In this document: piece after piece, positions 42,854-51,092 of the stretch
Numbering within the stretch: position 1 is the first letter of the stretch
How the letters are laid out: the number at the start of each line of letters is the position of its first letter
From: Arcobacter sp. LC1
Lineage (GTDB): Bacteria; Campylobacterota; Campylobacteria; Campylobacterales; Arcobacteraceae
Assembly (NCBI GenBank): GCA_021378565.1
Contig: JAACJU010000003.1
Span: 1 to 64,000, forward strand
DNA: 64,000 nt
Reading direction: 5' to 3'
The notes under the pieces: generated by a model
What the model was told of the DNA's origin: nothing
Database searches by the model: none
The model's input: only the letters and a program-made list of their open reading frames with translations
Program-made: the position numbers and the translations under genes

Positions 42854-44194
42854 ATGAAAGATATTAAAAAAATCCTAATCGCAAATAGAGGCGAAATAGT
42901 CCAAAGAGCGATTAGAACCATCAAAGAGATGGGTAAAAAATCTGTAGCTGTTTATTCTACTGGAGACAAAGAAGCATCTTATTTAAAACAAGCTGATGAA
43001 GCTGTTTGTATTGGTCCTGCAAAACCAAGCGAGAGCTATTTAAATATTCCTGCTATAATCGCTGCTGCTGAAATGACAGGCTGTGACGCTATTTTTCCAG
43101 GTTATGGATTTTTATCTGAAAATCAAGATTTTGTTGAAGTATGTAAACTTCATAATATCAAATTTATCGGTCCTTCTGTTGAAGTAATGGAGAAAATGAG
43201 CGATAAAGCAAAAGCAAAAGAAGAAATGGTAAAAGCTGGAGTTCCTGTAGTTCCAGGAAGTAAGGGGTGCGTAACTTGCATAAAAGAAGCTAAAAAAATT
43301 GCCAAAGAAATAGGATACCCTATTATGGCAAAAGCTGCTGCTGGTGGTGGTGGACGAGGACTAAGACTGATTGAAGATGAGGAGCATTTTGAACAACTTT
43401 ATAATGCAGCTTCAACTGAAGCTCTAAACGCCTTTGGTGATGGCTCTATGTATCTTGAACGATTTATAAATAAACCAAGACATATTGAAGTTCAAGTTTT
43501 AGGTGATAGTTTTGGAAATGCCATTCATGTAGGTGAGCGAGATTGTTCTTTGCAAAGAAGACATCAAAAAGTTTTAGAAGAATCACCTGCTGTTATTTTA
43601 GATGAAGATACAAGAAATAAACTTTTGGATATTGCTGTAAAAGCTACAAAATACCTAAAATATGAAGGAGCTGGAACTTTTGAATTTCTAGCTGATGATA
43701 AGCAAAATTTTTATTTTATGGAAATGAATACAAGATTACAAGTAGAACATCCAGTATCTGAGATGACAAGTGGGCTAGATATCGTTGAATGGATGATTAG
43801 AATAGCCCAAGGAGACAAGCTTCCGTCACAAGAGTCTATAAAAAGAAGAGGACACTCAATAGAATGTAGGATTACGGCCGAAGATCCAGTTACTTTTTTA
43901 CCTTGCCCAGGTAAAGTAACCCAATGGATGGTTCCAGGAGGAAGAAACACAAGAGTAGATTCACATATCTACACAAATTATGTAGTTCCACCTTATTACG
44001 ATTCTATGATAGCTAAGCTAATAGTTTGGGGAAGAGATAGAACTAAAGCTATTAGCATTATGAAAAGGGCACTAGAAGAGTTTGAGGCAGAGGGAATTAA
44101 AACTACAATTCCTTTCCATAGGAAAATGATGGACAATGTTGATTTTATAAACAATAATTATGATACTAATTATCTTGATAATCACAAAGGTTAA
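42854..44194 (+). CDS. accC: acetyl-CoA carboxylase, biotin carboxylase
   Basis: AccC carboxylates the AccB biotin using ATP and bicarbonate. The 446-residue enzyme has IKKILIANRGEIVQRAIRT at the start, the ATP-grasp loop KAAAGGGGRGLRL, ERFINKPRHIEVQVLGD, the EMNTRLQVEHPVSEM motif and ECRITAEDP. In E. coli the GEI is followed by ALR; VQR here is a small change. It follows accB with no gap. Confidence 0.98.
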   Translation: MKDIKKILIANRGEIVQRAIRTIKEMGKKSVAVYSTGDKEASYLKQADEAVCIGPAKPSESYLNIPAIIAAAEMTGCDAIFPGYGFLSENQDFVEVCKLHNIKFIGPSVEVMEKMSDKAKAKEEMVKAGVPVVPGSKGCVTCIKEAKKIAKEIGYPIMAKAAAGGGGRGLRLIEDEEHFEQLYNAASTEALNAFGDGSMYLERFINKPRHIEVQVLGDSFGNAIHVGERDCSLQRRHQKVLEESPAVILDEDTRNKLLDIAVKATKYLKYEGAGTFEFLADDKQNFYFMEMNTRLQVEHPVSEMTSGLDIVEWMIRIAQGDKLPSQESIKRRGHSIECRITAEDPVTFLPCPGKVTQWMVPGGRNTRVDSHIYTNYVVPPYYDSMIAKLIVWGRDRTKAISIMKRALEEFEAEGIKTTIPFHRKMMDNVDFINNNYDTNYLDNHKG

Positions 44195-44212
44195 GCTAGT
44201 TAAAAAGCTTAA
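44191..44212 (+). terminator. possible terminator after accC
   Basis: TTAAGCT and AGCTTAA form a 7-bp stem that includes the accC stop codon, followed by TCTTTATATTTTT. The stem is short and AT-rich, so termination may be partial. Confidence 0.4.
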
Positions 44213-44328
44213 TCTTTATATTTTTATACTGCGCAAAATAAATATTTTTTTATCTCAAACTTACAACCTTAGGCAAAATGCTAAAAATAATTTTAGTATT
44301 TAACAAAACGCAATAAAAAAAGGCAAAT

Positions 44329-45759
44329 ATGAATTTTAAAGATTTTAACTTCAAAGAAGAATTACAAAAAGCAATAGACGAGGCAGGTTTTAAAGAACCA
44401 AGTCCTATACAAAAAGAAGCTATCCCTATTATCTTAGCAGGTAATGACATAGTTGGACAAGCTCACACAGGTACTGGTAAAACAGCGGCTTTTGGTTTAC
44501 CCGTTTTAAATATGTTAGAAGATACAAAAGGTGTACAAGTACTTGTTGTTGTACCAACTAGAGAACTTGCAATGCAAGTTAGTGATGAATTATATAAATT
44601 TGGTAAGTTTTTACATCTTAAAACTGCTACAGTTTATGGTGGACAATCTTATGATAGACAAATAAAGCATATTGCAAATGCTTCAATAGTTGTAGCAACT
44701 CCTGGACGATTGCTTGATTTATTAAAATCAAAAAGAATCAAACTAAGTCCTAGTTTTGTCATACTTGATGAAGCTGATGAGATGCTTGATATGGGATTTT
44801 TAGAAGATATTAAAACAATTTTTACATTTTTAAAAGTAAAAAGACAAACTTTATTATTTTCAGCAACCATGCCCGAAGCTATCAAAAGACTAGCAAAAAA
44901 TATTTTAAACGATCCAAAATTTGTAACAATAGAAAATAACCAAGTAACAAATGAAAAAATTAGTCAAAGTTATTACGTAGTTTCTGAATATGAAAGAGAT
45001 GACGCAATACTAAGACTATATGATTTTAAAAATCCTAGCAAATCTATAATATTTTGTAGAACGAAAAAAGAAGTTGATAGATTGTCTACTTTTTTAATTT
45101 CTCAAGGTTTTATGGCAAAAGGTTTACATGGAGATATGGAGCAACGCCAAAGAGAAGAAGTGATTAAAGCTTTTAAATCTAATCATTTAGAAATTTTAAT
45201 TGCAACTGACGTGGCTGCAAGAGGGCTTGATGTAAATGATGTATCGCATGTTTTTAATTATCATCTTCCTTTTGATAGTGAAAGTTATGTGCATAGAATT
45301 GGGCGAACTGGAAGAGCTGGAAAAGAAGGTTCAGCAGTTTCTATTGTAACTCCGCATGAATTTAATATGCTACAAAAAATAGAAAAAAGCACAGGAACTA
45401 AATTACAATCGCAAGTTATTCCAAATATAAAATCAGTTAAAGAGAAAAAATTTGATTCCTTATTAGAAAAAACAAGAACTCAAGAAATTACAGATGTTTC
45501 AACACAAATTGTAGAAGCTTTAAAAAATGAATTTGACTTATCAACTATTGCTTTTAAATTAGCTTCAATCTTAAGTAATTCAACTCTTGTAAAAGGGAAT
45601 AATATTATAGGAAAAAGTCAAAAAGATATAGATAGACTTTATAATAGCGTGCACAACGATAGAGGCGCACCTAATAAAAAAAGAGGAAACTTCCGAGGCG
45701 GAAGAAGTAATCAAAGAAATAGTAGTAGACCTAGAAGTAGAAGTAGAAGCAGAGGTTAA
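44329..45759 (+). CDS. DEAD-box RNA helicase
   Basis: The 476-residue helicase unwinds RNA during cold or in mRNA decay. Motifs in order: FKEPSPIQKEAIP (Q), AHTGTGKTAAFG (I), PTRELAMQV (Ia), TPGRLLDL (Ib), DEADEML (II), FSATMP (III), IIFCRTKKEVD (IV), TDVAARGLD (V) and HRIGRTGRAG (VI). The tail is an Arg/Gly/Ser-rich string (KKRGNFRGGRSNQRNSSRP, then RSRSRSRG) expected to bind RNA. H. pylori RhpA and Campylobacter relatives have the same plan. It is single, between accC and the phosphate permease. Confidence 0.96.
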   Translation: MNFKDFNFKEELQKAIDEAGFKEPSPIQKEAIPIILAGNDIVGQAHTGTGKTAAFGLPVLNMLEDTKGVQVLVVVPTRELAMQVSDELYKFGKFLHLKTATVYGGQSYDRQIKHIANASIVVATPGRLLDLLKSKRIKLSPSFVILDEADEMLDMGFLEDIKTIFTFLKVKRQTLLFSATMPEAIKRLAKNILNDPKFVTIENNQVTNEKISQSYYVVSEYERDDAILRLYDFKNPSKSIIFCRTKKEVDRLSTFLISQGFMAKGLHGDMEQRQREEVIKAFKSNHLEILIATDVAARGLDVNDVSHVFNYHLPFDSESYVHRIGRTGRAGKEGSAVSIVTPHEFNMLQKIEKSTGTKLQSQVIPNIKSVKEKKFDSLLEKTRTQEITDVSTQIVEALKNEFDLSTIAFKLASILSNSTLVKGNNIIGKSQKDIDRLYNSVHNDRGAPNKKRGNFRGGRSNQRNSSRPRSRSRSRG

Positions 45760-45769
45760 AAACTAAAAT

Positions 45770-45818
45770 AAATATCTTCAAGGGTATAATTTTTACTAAA
45801 ATTTATACCTAGATATTT
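45770..45818 (+). terminator. long nested hairpin after the helicase gene
   Basis: AAATATCT pairs with AGATATTT (45770-45777 / 45811-45818), and inside that GGTATAA pairs with TTATACC (45783-45789 / 45803-45809), with further TTT/AAA pairs at the tip. An asymmetric bulge separates the stems. The tail TTAAAAAATTT is not a proper U tract, so this is either a weak terminator or an RNA structure with another role. Confidence 0.45.
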
Positions 45819-45871
45819 TAAAAAATTTAAATTAGAATGCTCAAGAGTGATTAAGTTAGCAAAGACTATGA

Positions 45872-45877
45872 TATAAT
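45872..45877 (+). promoter_or_regulatory. -10 box for the phosphate permease
   Basis: ATGATATAATTTG contains TATAAT 28 bases before the preferred ATG at 45905. Confidence 0.5.
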
Positions 45878-45904
45878 TTGTTTTTATGAAAAATGGGGAT
45901 GAAG

Positions 45905-47479
45905 ATGGATATTCAAACTATTCAAAAGATTGACAATAAGTCTACTAAAACTATGACTTTTACTAGATTAGTTGTAGCTATACTTTTTATATTTTTAGTT
46001 TTTATTTGGAGCTATACGCACTATGGCTCATCTACAAATATATTTTTGTTTATAGGCGCTATTTTTGGTGCTTATATGGCTATGAACATTGGTGCAAATG
46101 ATGTAGCAAACAACGTAGGCCCAGCAGTTGGCTCAAAAGCACTTACTATGTTTGGTGCTGTTGTTATTGCTGCTGTTTTTGAAACAGCTGGAACTTTTTT
46201 AGCTGGAGCTGATGTTGTAAATACTATTAAAAATGGCATAATTGACCCATCTTTAATACCTAATCCAGAAATTTTTATTTGGGCTATGGCTGCAGCTTTA
46301 CTAGCAGCTGCTATTTGGCTAAATTTTTCTACCTTTGTAGGAACTCCAGTATCTACCACGCACTCCATAGTTGGAGGAGTCTTAGGCGCAGGAATTGCTG
46401 CTGCTGGATTTGATATTGTATCTTGGATGAGTGTTGGTAAAATCGTACTTTCTTGGATAATTTCGCCAATTTTAGGGGGAGTATTTGCTGCTGGTTTTTT
46501 GTATTTTATCAAAAGAAATATAGTCTATAAAAAAGATATGCTAGGAGCTGCAAAAACTTTTGTACCCTTGCTAATTTCTATAATGACTTGGGCTTTTGTA
46601 ACATACCTTATCTTAAAAGGCTTAAAACATTTAATACACTTAAGCACTACAACAACTATAATAATATCTTTGATTATTGGAGTGCTTACATATTTTGTAG
46701 TAAAACCTTTAGTAGCAAAAAAAGCTTTGAGCTTAGAAAATAGCCGAGAAAGCATAAATACACTTTTTAACATACCATTAATATTCTCAGCTGCGCTTTT
46801 GAGTTTTGCTCATGGTGCAAATGATAGTGCAAATGCAATAGGACCTTTGGCTGCAATTGCAAGCTCAGTTATTCATTCAAATATGAGCTCAAATGTTGGT
46901 ATCCCTTATTGGGTTATGGGCATAGGTGGCTTAGGGATTTCCATTGGGCTTTTATTGTATGGTCCAAAGCTAATAAGAACAGTTGGGAGTGAAATCACCG
47001 AACTTGACCAAATAAGAGCATTTAGTATAGCTATAGCTTCAGCAGTTGTAGTAATATTAGCCTCAGGGCTTGGGCTTCCTGTTAGCTCGACGCATATTGC
47101 CGTTGGAGGAGTTTTTGGAGTTGGTTTTTTAAGAGAATGGCTGTACTCTAGTGAAAGCAATTTTATGAGAGAAGCAAAACACAAACTAACGAAAAGAAAA
47201 AAAGAGCTTAATATTTACAATGCTGAACTAAAAAAACTTGATGCTAAAGAGAAAAAAGACAAGGTAACTTATAGACGAATAATAGAATTATTTAATTTAA
47301 TTGAAAAAGCAGAAAGTAAAGCAAAATCTTGGAAAAAAGAATTTAAAAGTGCAAAAAAAGTAAAATATGTAAAAAGAGAAGCTGTAAATAAAATAGTTGC
47401 TGCTTGGGTGATAACAGTTCCCGCAGCGGCTTTGATAGGTGCTGGAGTATTTTATATGATAAAAGGAATTATGTTATAG
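45905..47479 (+). CDS. inorganic phosphate (PiT family) permease
   Basis: The roughly 524-residue PiT permease imports phosphate with protons or sodium. Two inverted signatures mark it: GAYMAMNIGANDVANNVGPAVGSKA in the first half and LLSFAHGANDSANAIGPLAAIAS in the second. GTPVSTTHSIVGGVLGAG and GLPVSSTHIAVGGVFGVG are the matching repeats. A charged cytosolic helix (residues about 425-495) lies before the last membrane helix. Three in-frame ATGs occur (45893, 45899, 45905); the third has GGGGA six bases upstream, so I take it. C. jejuni Cj1194 is similar. Confidence 0.95.
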   Translation: MDIQTIQKIDNKSTKTMTFTRLVVAILFIFLVFIWSYTHYGSSTNIFLFIGAIFGAYMAMNIGANDVANNVGPAVGSKALTMFGAVVIAAVFETAGTFLAGADVVNTIKNGIIDPSLIPNPEIFIWAMAAALLAAAIWLNFSTFVGTPVSTTHSIVGGVLGAGIAAAGFDIVSWMSVGKIVLSWIISPILGGVFAAGFLYFIKRNIVYKKDMLGAAKTFVPLLISIMTWAFVTYLILKGLKHLIHLSTTTTIIISLIIGVLTYFVVKPLVAKKALSLENSRESINTLFNIPLIFSAALLSFAHGANDSANAIGPLAAIASSVIHSNMSSNVGIPYWVMGIGGLGISIGLLLYGPKLIRTVGSEITELDQIRAFSIAIASAVVVILASGLGLPVSSTHIAVGGVFGVGFLREWLYSSESNFMREAKHKLTKRKKELNIYNAELKKLDAKEKKDKVTYRRIIELFNLIEKAESKAKSWKKEFKSAKKVKYVKREAVNKIVAAWVITVPAAALIGAGVFYMIKGIML

Positions 47480-47520
47480 GCAAACAAAATGCTTATAAAA
47501 AATTCTAAGAGATTTTAGTT

Positions 47521-49302
47521 TTGTGTGGAATTTTAGGAACAAATTTTTTAAGTGAGAACTTTGCGCAAGCCTTAGCCTTACTAAAATCTAGAGGTCCTGA
47601 TTTTAACAAAATAGTCCAATGCGAATCTAAGCTTTTTGGACATACTAGACTAGCGATTTTAGATTTGCAATGCCAAGCAAACCAACCTATGGAATATGAT
47701 AATCTTCTTCTTGTTTTTAATGGAGAAATTTATAATTATCTTGAACTTCAAAAAGAGCACAATCTAACTTGCAAAACAAAAAGTGATAGTGAAGTTCTTC
47801 TTAAGCTATATCAAAAATATGGCAAAGACTGCTTAAAACTTTTAAATGGAATGTTTAGCTTTTGCATTTATAATAAACAAACAAAAGAATATTTTTGTGC
47901 AAGAGATAAATATGGTAAAAAGCCATTTTTTTATTATTATTCTAAGGCTTATAAAAAATTTATTTTTGCTAGTTCTATAAAATCTATTTTAAAAATTTTA
48001 AATAAAAAACCTGCAATAAACAAGCTCGCTCTTGGAGAATATTTTTCTTATTTTTGTCCGCAAAATGATAATACTTTTTATCAAGATATTAAAAAGCTAG
48101 AGCCCTCAAGCTATCTTTATTTTAAAGATGATGAACTAATTTGTAAAAAATATTATAAAATAAAAACTAAAAAAACTATTTTTGATGAAAAAGAAGCTTT
48201 GGAGCAAATTGAAGAAAATCTTATTAATTCTATTAAATTAAGATTAAGAAGTGATGCAAAAATTGGAATACTTTTAAGTGGAGGACTAGACTCCTCTTTG
48301 ATTTGTAGCTTGCAAAAAAGGCATTTTAAAAATGAACTTCCCTTATATTCTTTAGGTTTTGAAACACATAGTAAATATGACGAAACAAGCTATGCAAGCA
48401 CCGTAGCAAAGCATTTAGATGCAGAACATACAATAATAAAAATGAATAAAAATAATTTTATCGATATATTTTCTAGCACTCTTGAATCTTTCGAAGAGCC
48501 ACATTGCGATAGTGCTGGTCTTGGGCTTAATTATTTAATGAGACATATCAAGCAAGATAAAATTAAAGTTCTTTTAAGTGGGGAAGGAAGTGATGAGCTA
48601 TTTTTTGGTTATGATAATTATGCTAAATTTTATAGTTATTATCTCTTTGCACAAAGCTTGGATAATAAACAAAAAGATTTTTTAAAGGGTTTTTCGCAAG
48701 CCTTACAGAACAATACAAAAGAGAGTGAATACTTAAGAAGAATAGCAAATAAAGAAAAACTCTATCACACTTTTGGAGAAATTTATAACTACAAACAAAA
48801 AAGAAGACTTTTTAAAACAGTTCCTAAAATGCAAGAGCTTAAAGAAAAAAAAGATTTTTTGGATACTATGAGCTATTTTGATATTAAAATTTGGCTAAAT
48901 TCTTTGCTTACAAAAGTAGATAGAATGTCTATGACAAATTCTATAGAAGTTCGTTGTCCTTATCTGGATTTTAATCTTGTAGATTTAAGTTTTAAGATAG
49001 ATTCAAAGCTTAAAATGGGGAATACAAATAAATATTTGATTAAAAAATTAGCACAAAATTATCTTCCCCAAAGCATAATAACAAGACAAAAAAAGGGCTT
49101 TAATATGCCTTTTAATGAATGGCTTTTTGAAGAATATTCAAGTGAAATTTTGGATTTAATTCTTAGGGTAAATAAAATTTGTGGATATTTTAATGAAGAA
49201 TATATAAGATTTATTTACATTCAGGCACAAAATAATAAATTTAAACAACACCTTTATAGCCTTTATGTTTTTGCAAGATGGTTTGAAGAAATTTATATGT
49301 AA
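47521..49302 (+). CDS. asnB: asparagine synthase (glutamine-hydrolysing)
   Basis: AsnB amidates aspartate with glutamine nitrogen, using ATP. The start is TTG at 47521 so that the nucleophile cysteine is residue 2 (CGILGTNF), which becomes the amino terminus after Met removal. The glutaminase half contains LKSRGPDF, FGHTRLAILD and LVFNGEIYNY. The synthetase half has the P-loop GILLSGGLDSSL and LLSGEGSDELFFGY, and RMSMTNSIEVRCPYLD. The 593 residues fit the family. AsnB-like enzymes also amidate sugars, but no glycan genes are next to it. It ends in a perfect hairpin. Confidence 0.93.
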   Translation: MCGILGTNFLSENFAQALALLKSRGPDFNKIVQCESKLFGHTRLAILDLQCQANQPMEYDNLLLVFNGEIYNYLELQKEHNLTCKTKSDSEVLLKLYQKYGKDCLKLLNGMFSFCIYNKQTKEYFCARDKYGKKPFFYYYSKAYKKFIFASSIKSILKILNKKPAINKLALGEYFSYFCPQNDNTFYQDIKKLEPSSYLYFKDDELICKKYYKIKTKKTIFDEKEALEQIEENLINSIKLRLRSDAKIGILLSGGLDSSLICSLQKRHFKNELPLYSLGFETHSKYDETSYASTVAKHLDAEHTIIKMNKNNFIDIFSSTLESFEEPHCDSAGLGLNYLMRHIKQDKIKVLLSGEGSDELFFGYDNYAKFYSYYLFAQSLDNKQKDFLKGFSQALQNNTKESEYLRRIANKEKLYHTFGEIYNYKQKRRLFKTVPKMQELKEKKDFLDTMSYFDIKIWLNSLLTKVDRMSMTNSIEVRCPYLDFNLVDLSFKIDSKLKMGNTNKYLIKKLAQNYLPQSIITRQKKGFNMPFNEWLFEEYSSEILDLILRVNKICGYFNEEYIRFIYIQAQNNKFKQHLYSLYVFARWFEEIYM

Positions 49303-49330
49303 GCTAGTAAGATTTCATCTTACTAGCTTA
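49300..49330. terminator. bidirectional hairpin between asnB and the cytochrome c gene
   Basis: A perfect 14-bp stem (49300-49313 with 49317-49330) round a TTC loop includes the asnB stop codon. It lies 23 bases after the end of the convergent cytochrome gene at 49354. There is no long U tract on either side, but the symmetry and place between convergent genes suggest shared termination. Confidence 0.7.
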
Positions 49331-49353
49331 TGGAATTATTAGTTTGAATGATT

Positions 49354-50565
49354 TTATTCTTTTGCAGCATTATGACCTTTAATTACTTCTTTTTTCATCT
49401 TCATAATTTCACCTTGTGAATGAGATATTTTTAAAGGTGTAAAAGTAGCTTGTAGGTAATTAACTAAATCTGTTAATTCCTGGGGATTTAGTTTAAATTT
49501 TGGCATAGTTCCAAATGAATCATTTTGAGAATATCTTGTTTTGCCTATACCATAGACAAGAGTATAAATAGTATTTAATGGTCTTTTTCGTTCAAGTGTT
49601 CCGTCTCCTGCTAAAGCTGGAGCTACATTTTTTATACCTTGTCCATTAATACCGTGACAAGATGAACAATATCCAATATATAAAACATATCCTGATTTTG
49701 TTTTATCATGTCCATTAAATACTAGAGGTTTTTTTGTGTTGTTTTTATCTCCTAGCAAATACGTTGCAATTGCATTTAAATCTTTATTATTTACCATAGA
49801 TAAACTATGATAAGTAATAGGAGTCATATGTCCTAAAACTGTTCCTTTTCTTGAATATCCATATTTTAAAATATTTGTAATATCACTTTTTCCCCAACCT
49901 TGTGCTTGCAAACTTTGAGGCGTAATATTTGGAGCGAATACTCCTGCTATCAAGTTTCCTTGTAAATGAAATTTATCTTTTATTCCCATAGTAAAATTTC
50001 TAGGAGTATGGCAAGCTCCACAATGTCCTAAAGAGTTAACTAAATAATTTCCTCTTTTATAAGCTTTACTTTTATTATAGTTATCTGATAAATGAATAGC
50101 TTTGTAATTTACTATATTCCAAGCTTTCATACCAACTCTTATATTAAAAGGAAACTTAAGTCCATCTTTTTTATTTGCTTGATTTACTGCTTTTATACTC
50201 ACAAAGTAAGCATACAAAGCTTTCATATCTTTATCTTTAATTAGCCTAAAAGATACAAAAGGCATAGCTGGATATAAGTTACCATGTGGAGTGACTCCTT
50301 TTCTAACAGCTTTTACGAACTGATTATAAGTGTAAGAGCCTATTCCGTATTTTTTAGATGAACTTATATTTTTTGAGTAAATTATTCCAAAAGGAGTAGG
50401 AAAAGGAACGCCTCCACCAAATTGTTTACCAATATCTTTGGTATGACAAGCATAGCAGTCAGCAGCTTGTGCCAAATACTTACCTTGTTGAATAAGTGTT
50501 TTATTAGACGCTAAAAGTAAAGTTGATATTAGTGCACAAAGTGCAAGAATAGTTATTTTTTTCAT
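49354..50565 (-). CDS. tri-haem cytochrome c subunit of a molybdenum oxidoreductase
   Basis: The 403-residue precursor has a Sec signal (MKKITILALCALISTLLLAS) and three CxxCH haem sites: CYACH (37-41), CGACH near 187 and CSSCH near 305. This three-domain plan is that of the cytochrome subunits of periplasmic dehydrogenases (alcohol, gluconate and Mo-type aldehyde dehydrogenases). It takes electrons from the 2Fe-2S subunit next door and passes them to the respiratory chain, in place of an FAD subunit. Its start overlaps the small-subunit stop by 4 bases. Confidence 0.93.
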   Translation of the reverse strand: MKKITILALCALISTLLLASNKTLIQQGKYLAQAADCYACHTKDIGKQFGGGVPFPTPFGIIYSKNISSSKKYGIGSYTYNQFVKAVRKGVTPHGNLYPAMPFVSFRLIKDKDMKALYAYFVSIKAVNQANKKDGLKFPFNIRVGMKAWNIVNYKAIHLSDNYNKSKAYKRGNYLVNSLGHCGACHTPRNFTMGIKDKFHLQGNLIAGVFAPNITPQSLQAQGWGKSDITNILKYGYSRKGTVLGHMTPITYHSLSMVNNKDLNAIATYLLGDKNNTKKPLVFNGHDKTKSGYVLYIGYCSSCHGINGQGIKNVAPALAGDGTLERKRPLNTIYTLVYGIGKTRYSQNDSFGTMPKFKLNPQELTDLVNYLQATFTPLKISHSQGEIMKMKKEVIKGHNAAKE

Positions 50566-51092
50566 ACTGTTAATCCTTTACTTGATATGATTAAATCTTT
50601 CATAGCTCCATAGTATTTTTTATACCCTGTGCATCTGCATAGATGTTCTCCTAAGGCTTTTTCTATTTGTGTTTCTACATCTTCTTTTTTTATTGGAGTC
50701 TTTTTTAAATCTTCATAAAACTTTATTGCTTCATTTGTAAATCCTGATGTACACCAACCACATTGAAAAGAGTAATGTTTTATAAAAGCTTCTTGTACAG
50801 GATGAAGTTTAGTAAGTTCTCCTTTAGAGTTTTTGCTAGCATGCCCTTCGATAGTTCTTATTTTTAAATTATTAAATGTTAGAGCTGAGCTTATACATGT
50901 TCTTCTTGTTTCGCTTTTTCCATTTGGTAAATCTACAATTACTGTACATGCGTGGCATTGTCCTAATCCACAGCCAAACTTAGTGCCTGTTAGGTTTAGA
51001 TATTCATGTAAGAACTCTATCATCATAATTTCTTCAGAAATTGGCATAGGCCCTACTTTTCTTCCGTTGACCATTAAATTTAAAGTATACAT
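50562..51092 (-). CDS. 2Fe-2S small subunit of a molybdenum hydroxylase
   Basis: The 176-residue protein has two [2Fe-2S] sites in xanthine-oxidase order: the plant-type CGLGQCHAC plus RRTCIS, and CGWCTSGF plus HLCRCTGY. It resembles IorA (isoquinoline 1-oxidoreductase) and the small subunit of aldehyde dehydrogenases. It transfers electrons from molybdopterin to the cytochrome. No own signal peptide is seen, so it is probably carried through the Tat system together with the large subunit. It begins directly after the large-subunit stop. Confidence 0.94.
   Translation of the reverse strand: MYTLNLMVNGRKVGPMPISEEIMMIEFLHEYLNLTGTKFGCGLGQCHACTVIVDLPNGKSETRRTCISSALTFNNLKIRTIEGHASKNSKGELTKLHPVQEAFIKHYSFQCGWCTSGFTNEAIKFYEDLKKTPIKKEDVETQIEKALGEHLCRCTGYKKYYGAMKDLIISSKGLTV

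Noticed and set aside
46072-46512. Open frame of 146 codons opposite the phosphate permease
   Set aside because: Pro/Ala-rich antisense shadow of a conserved membrane protein, without a ribosome site.
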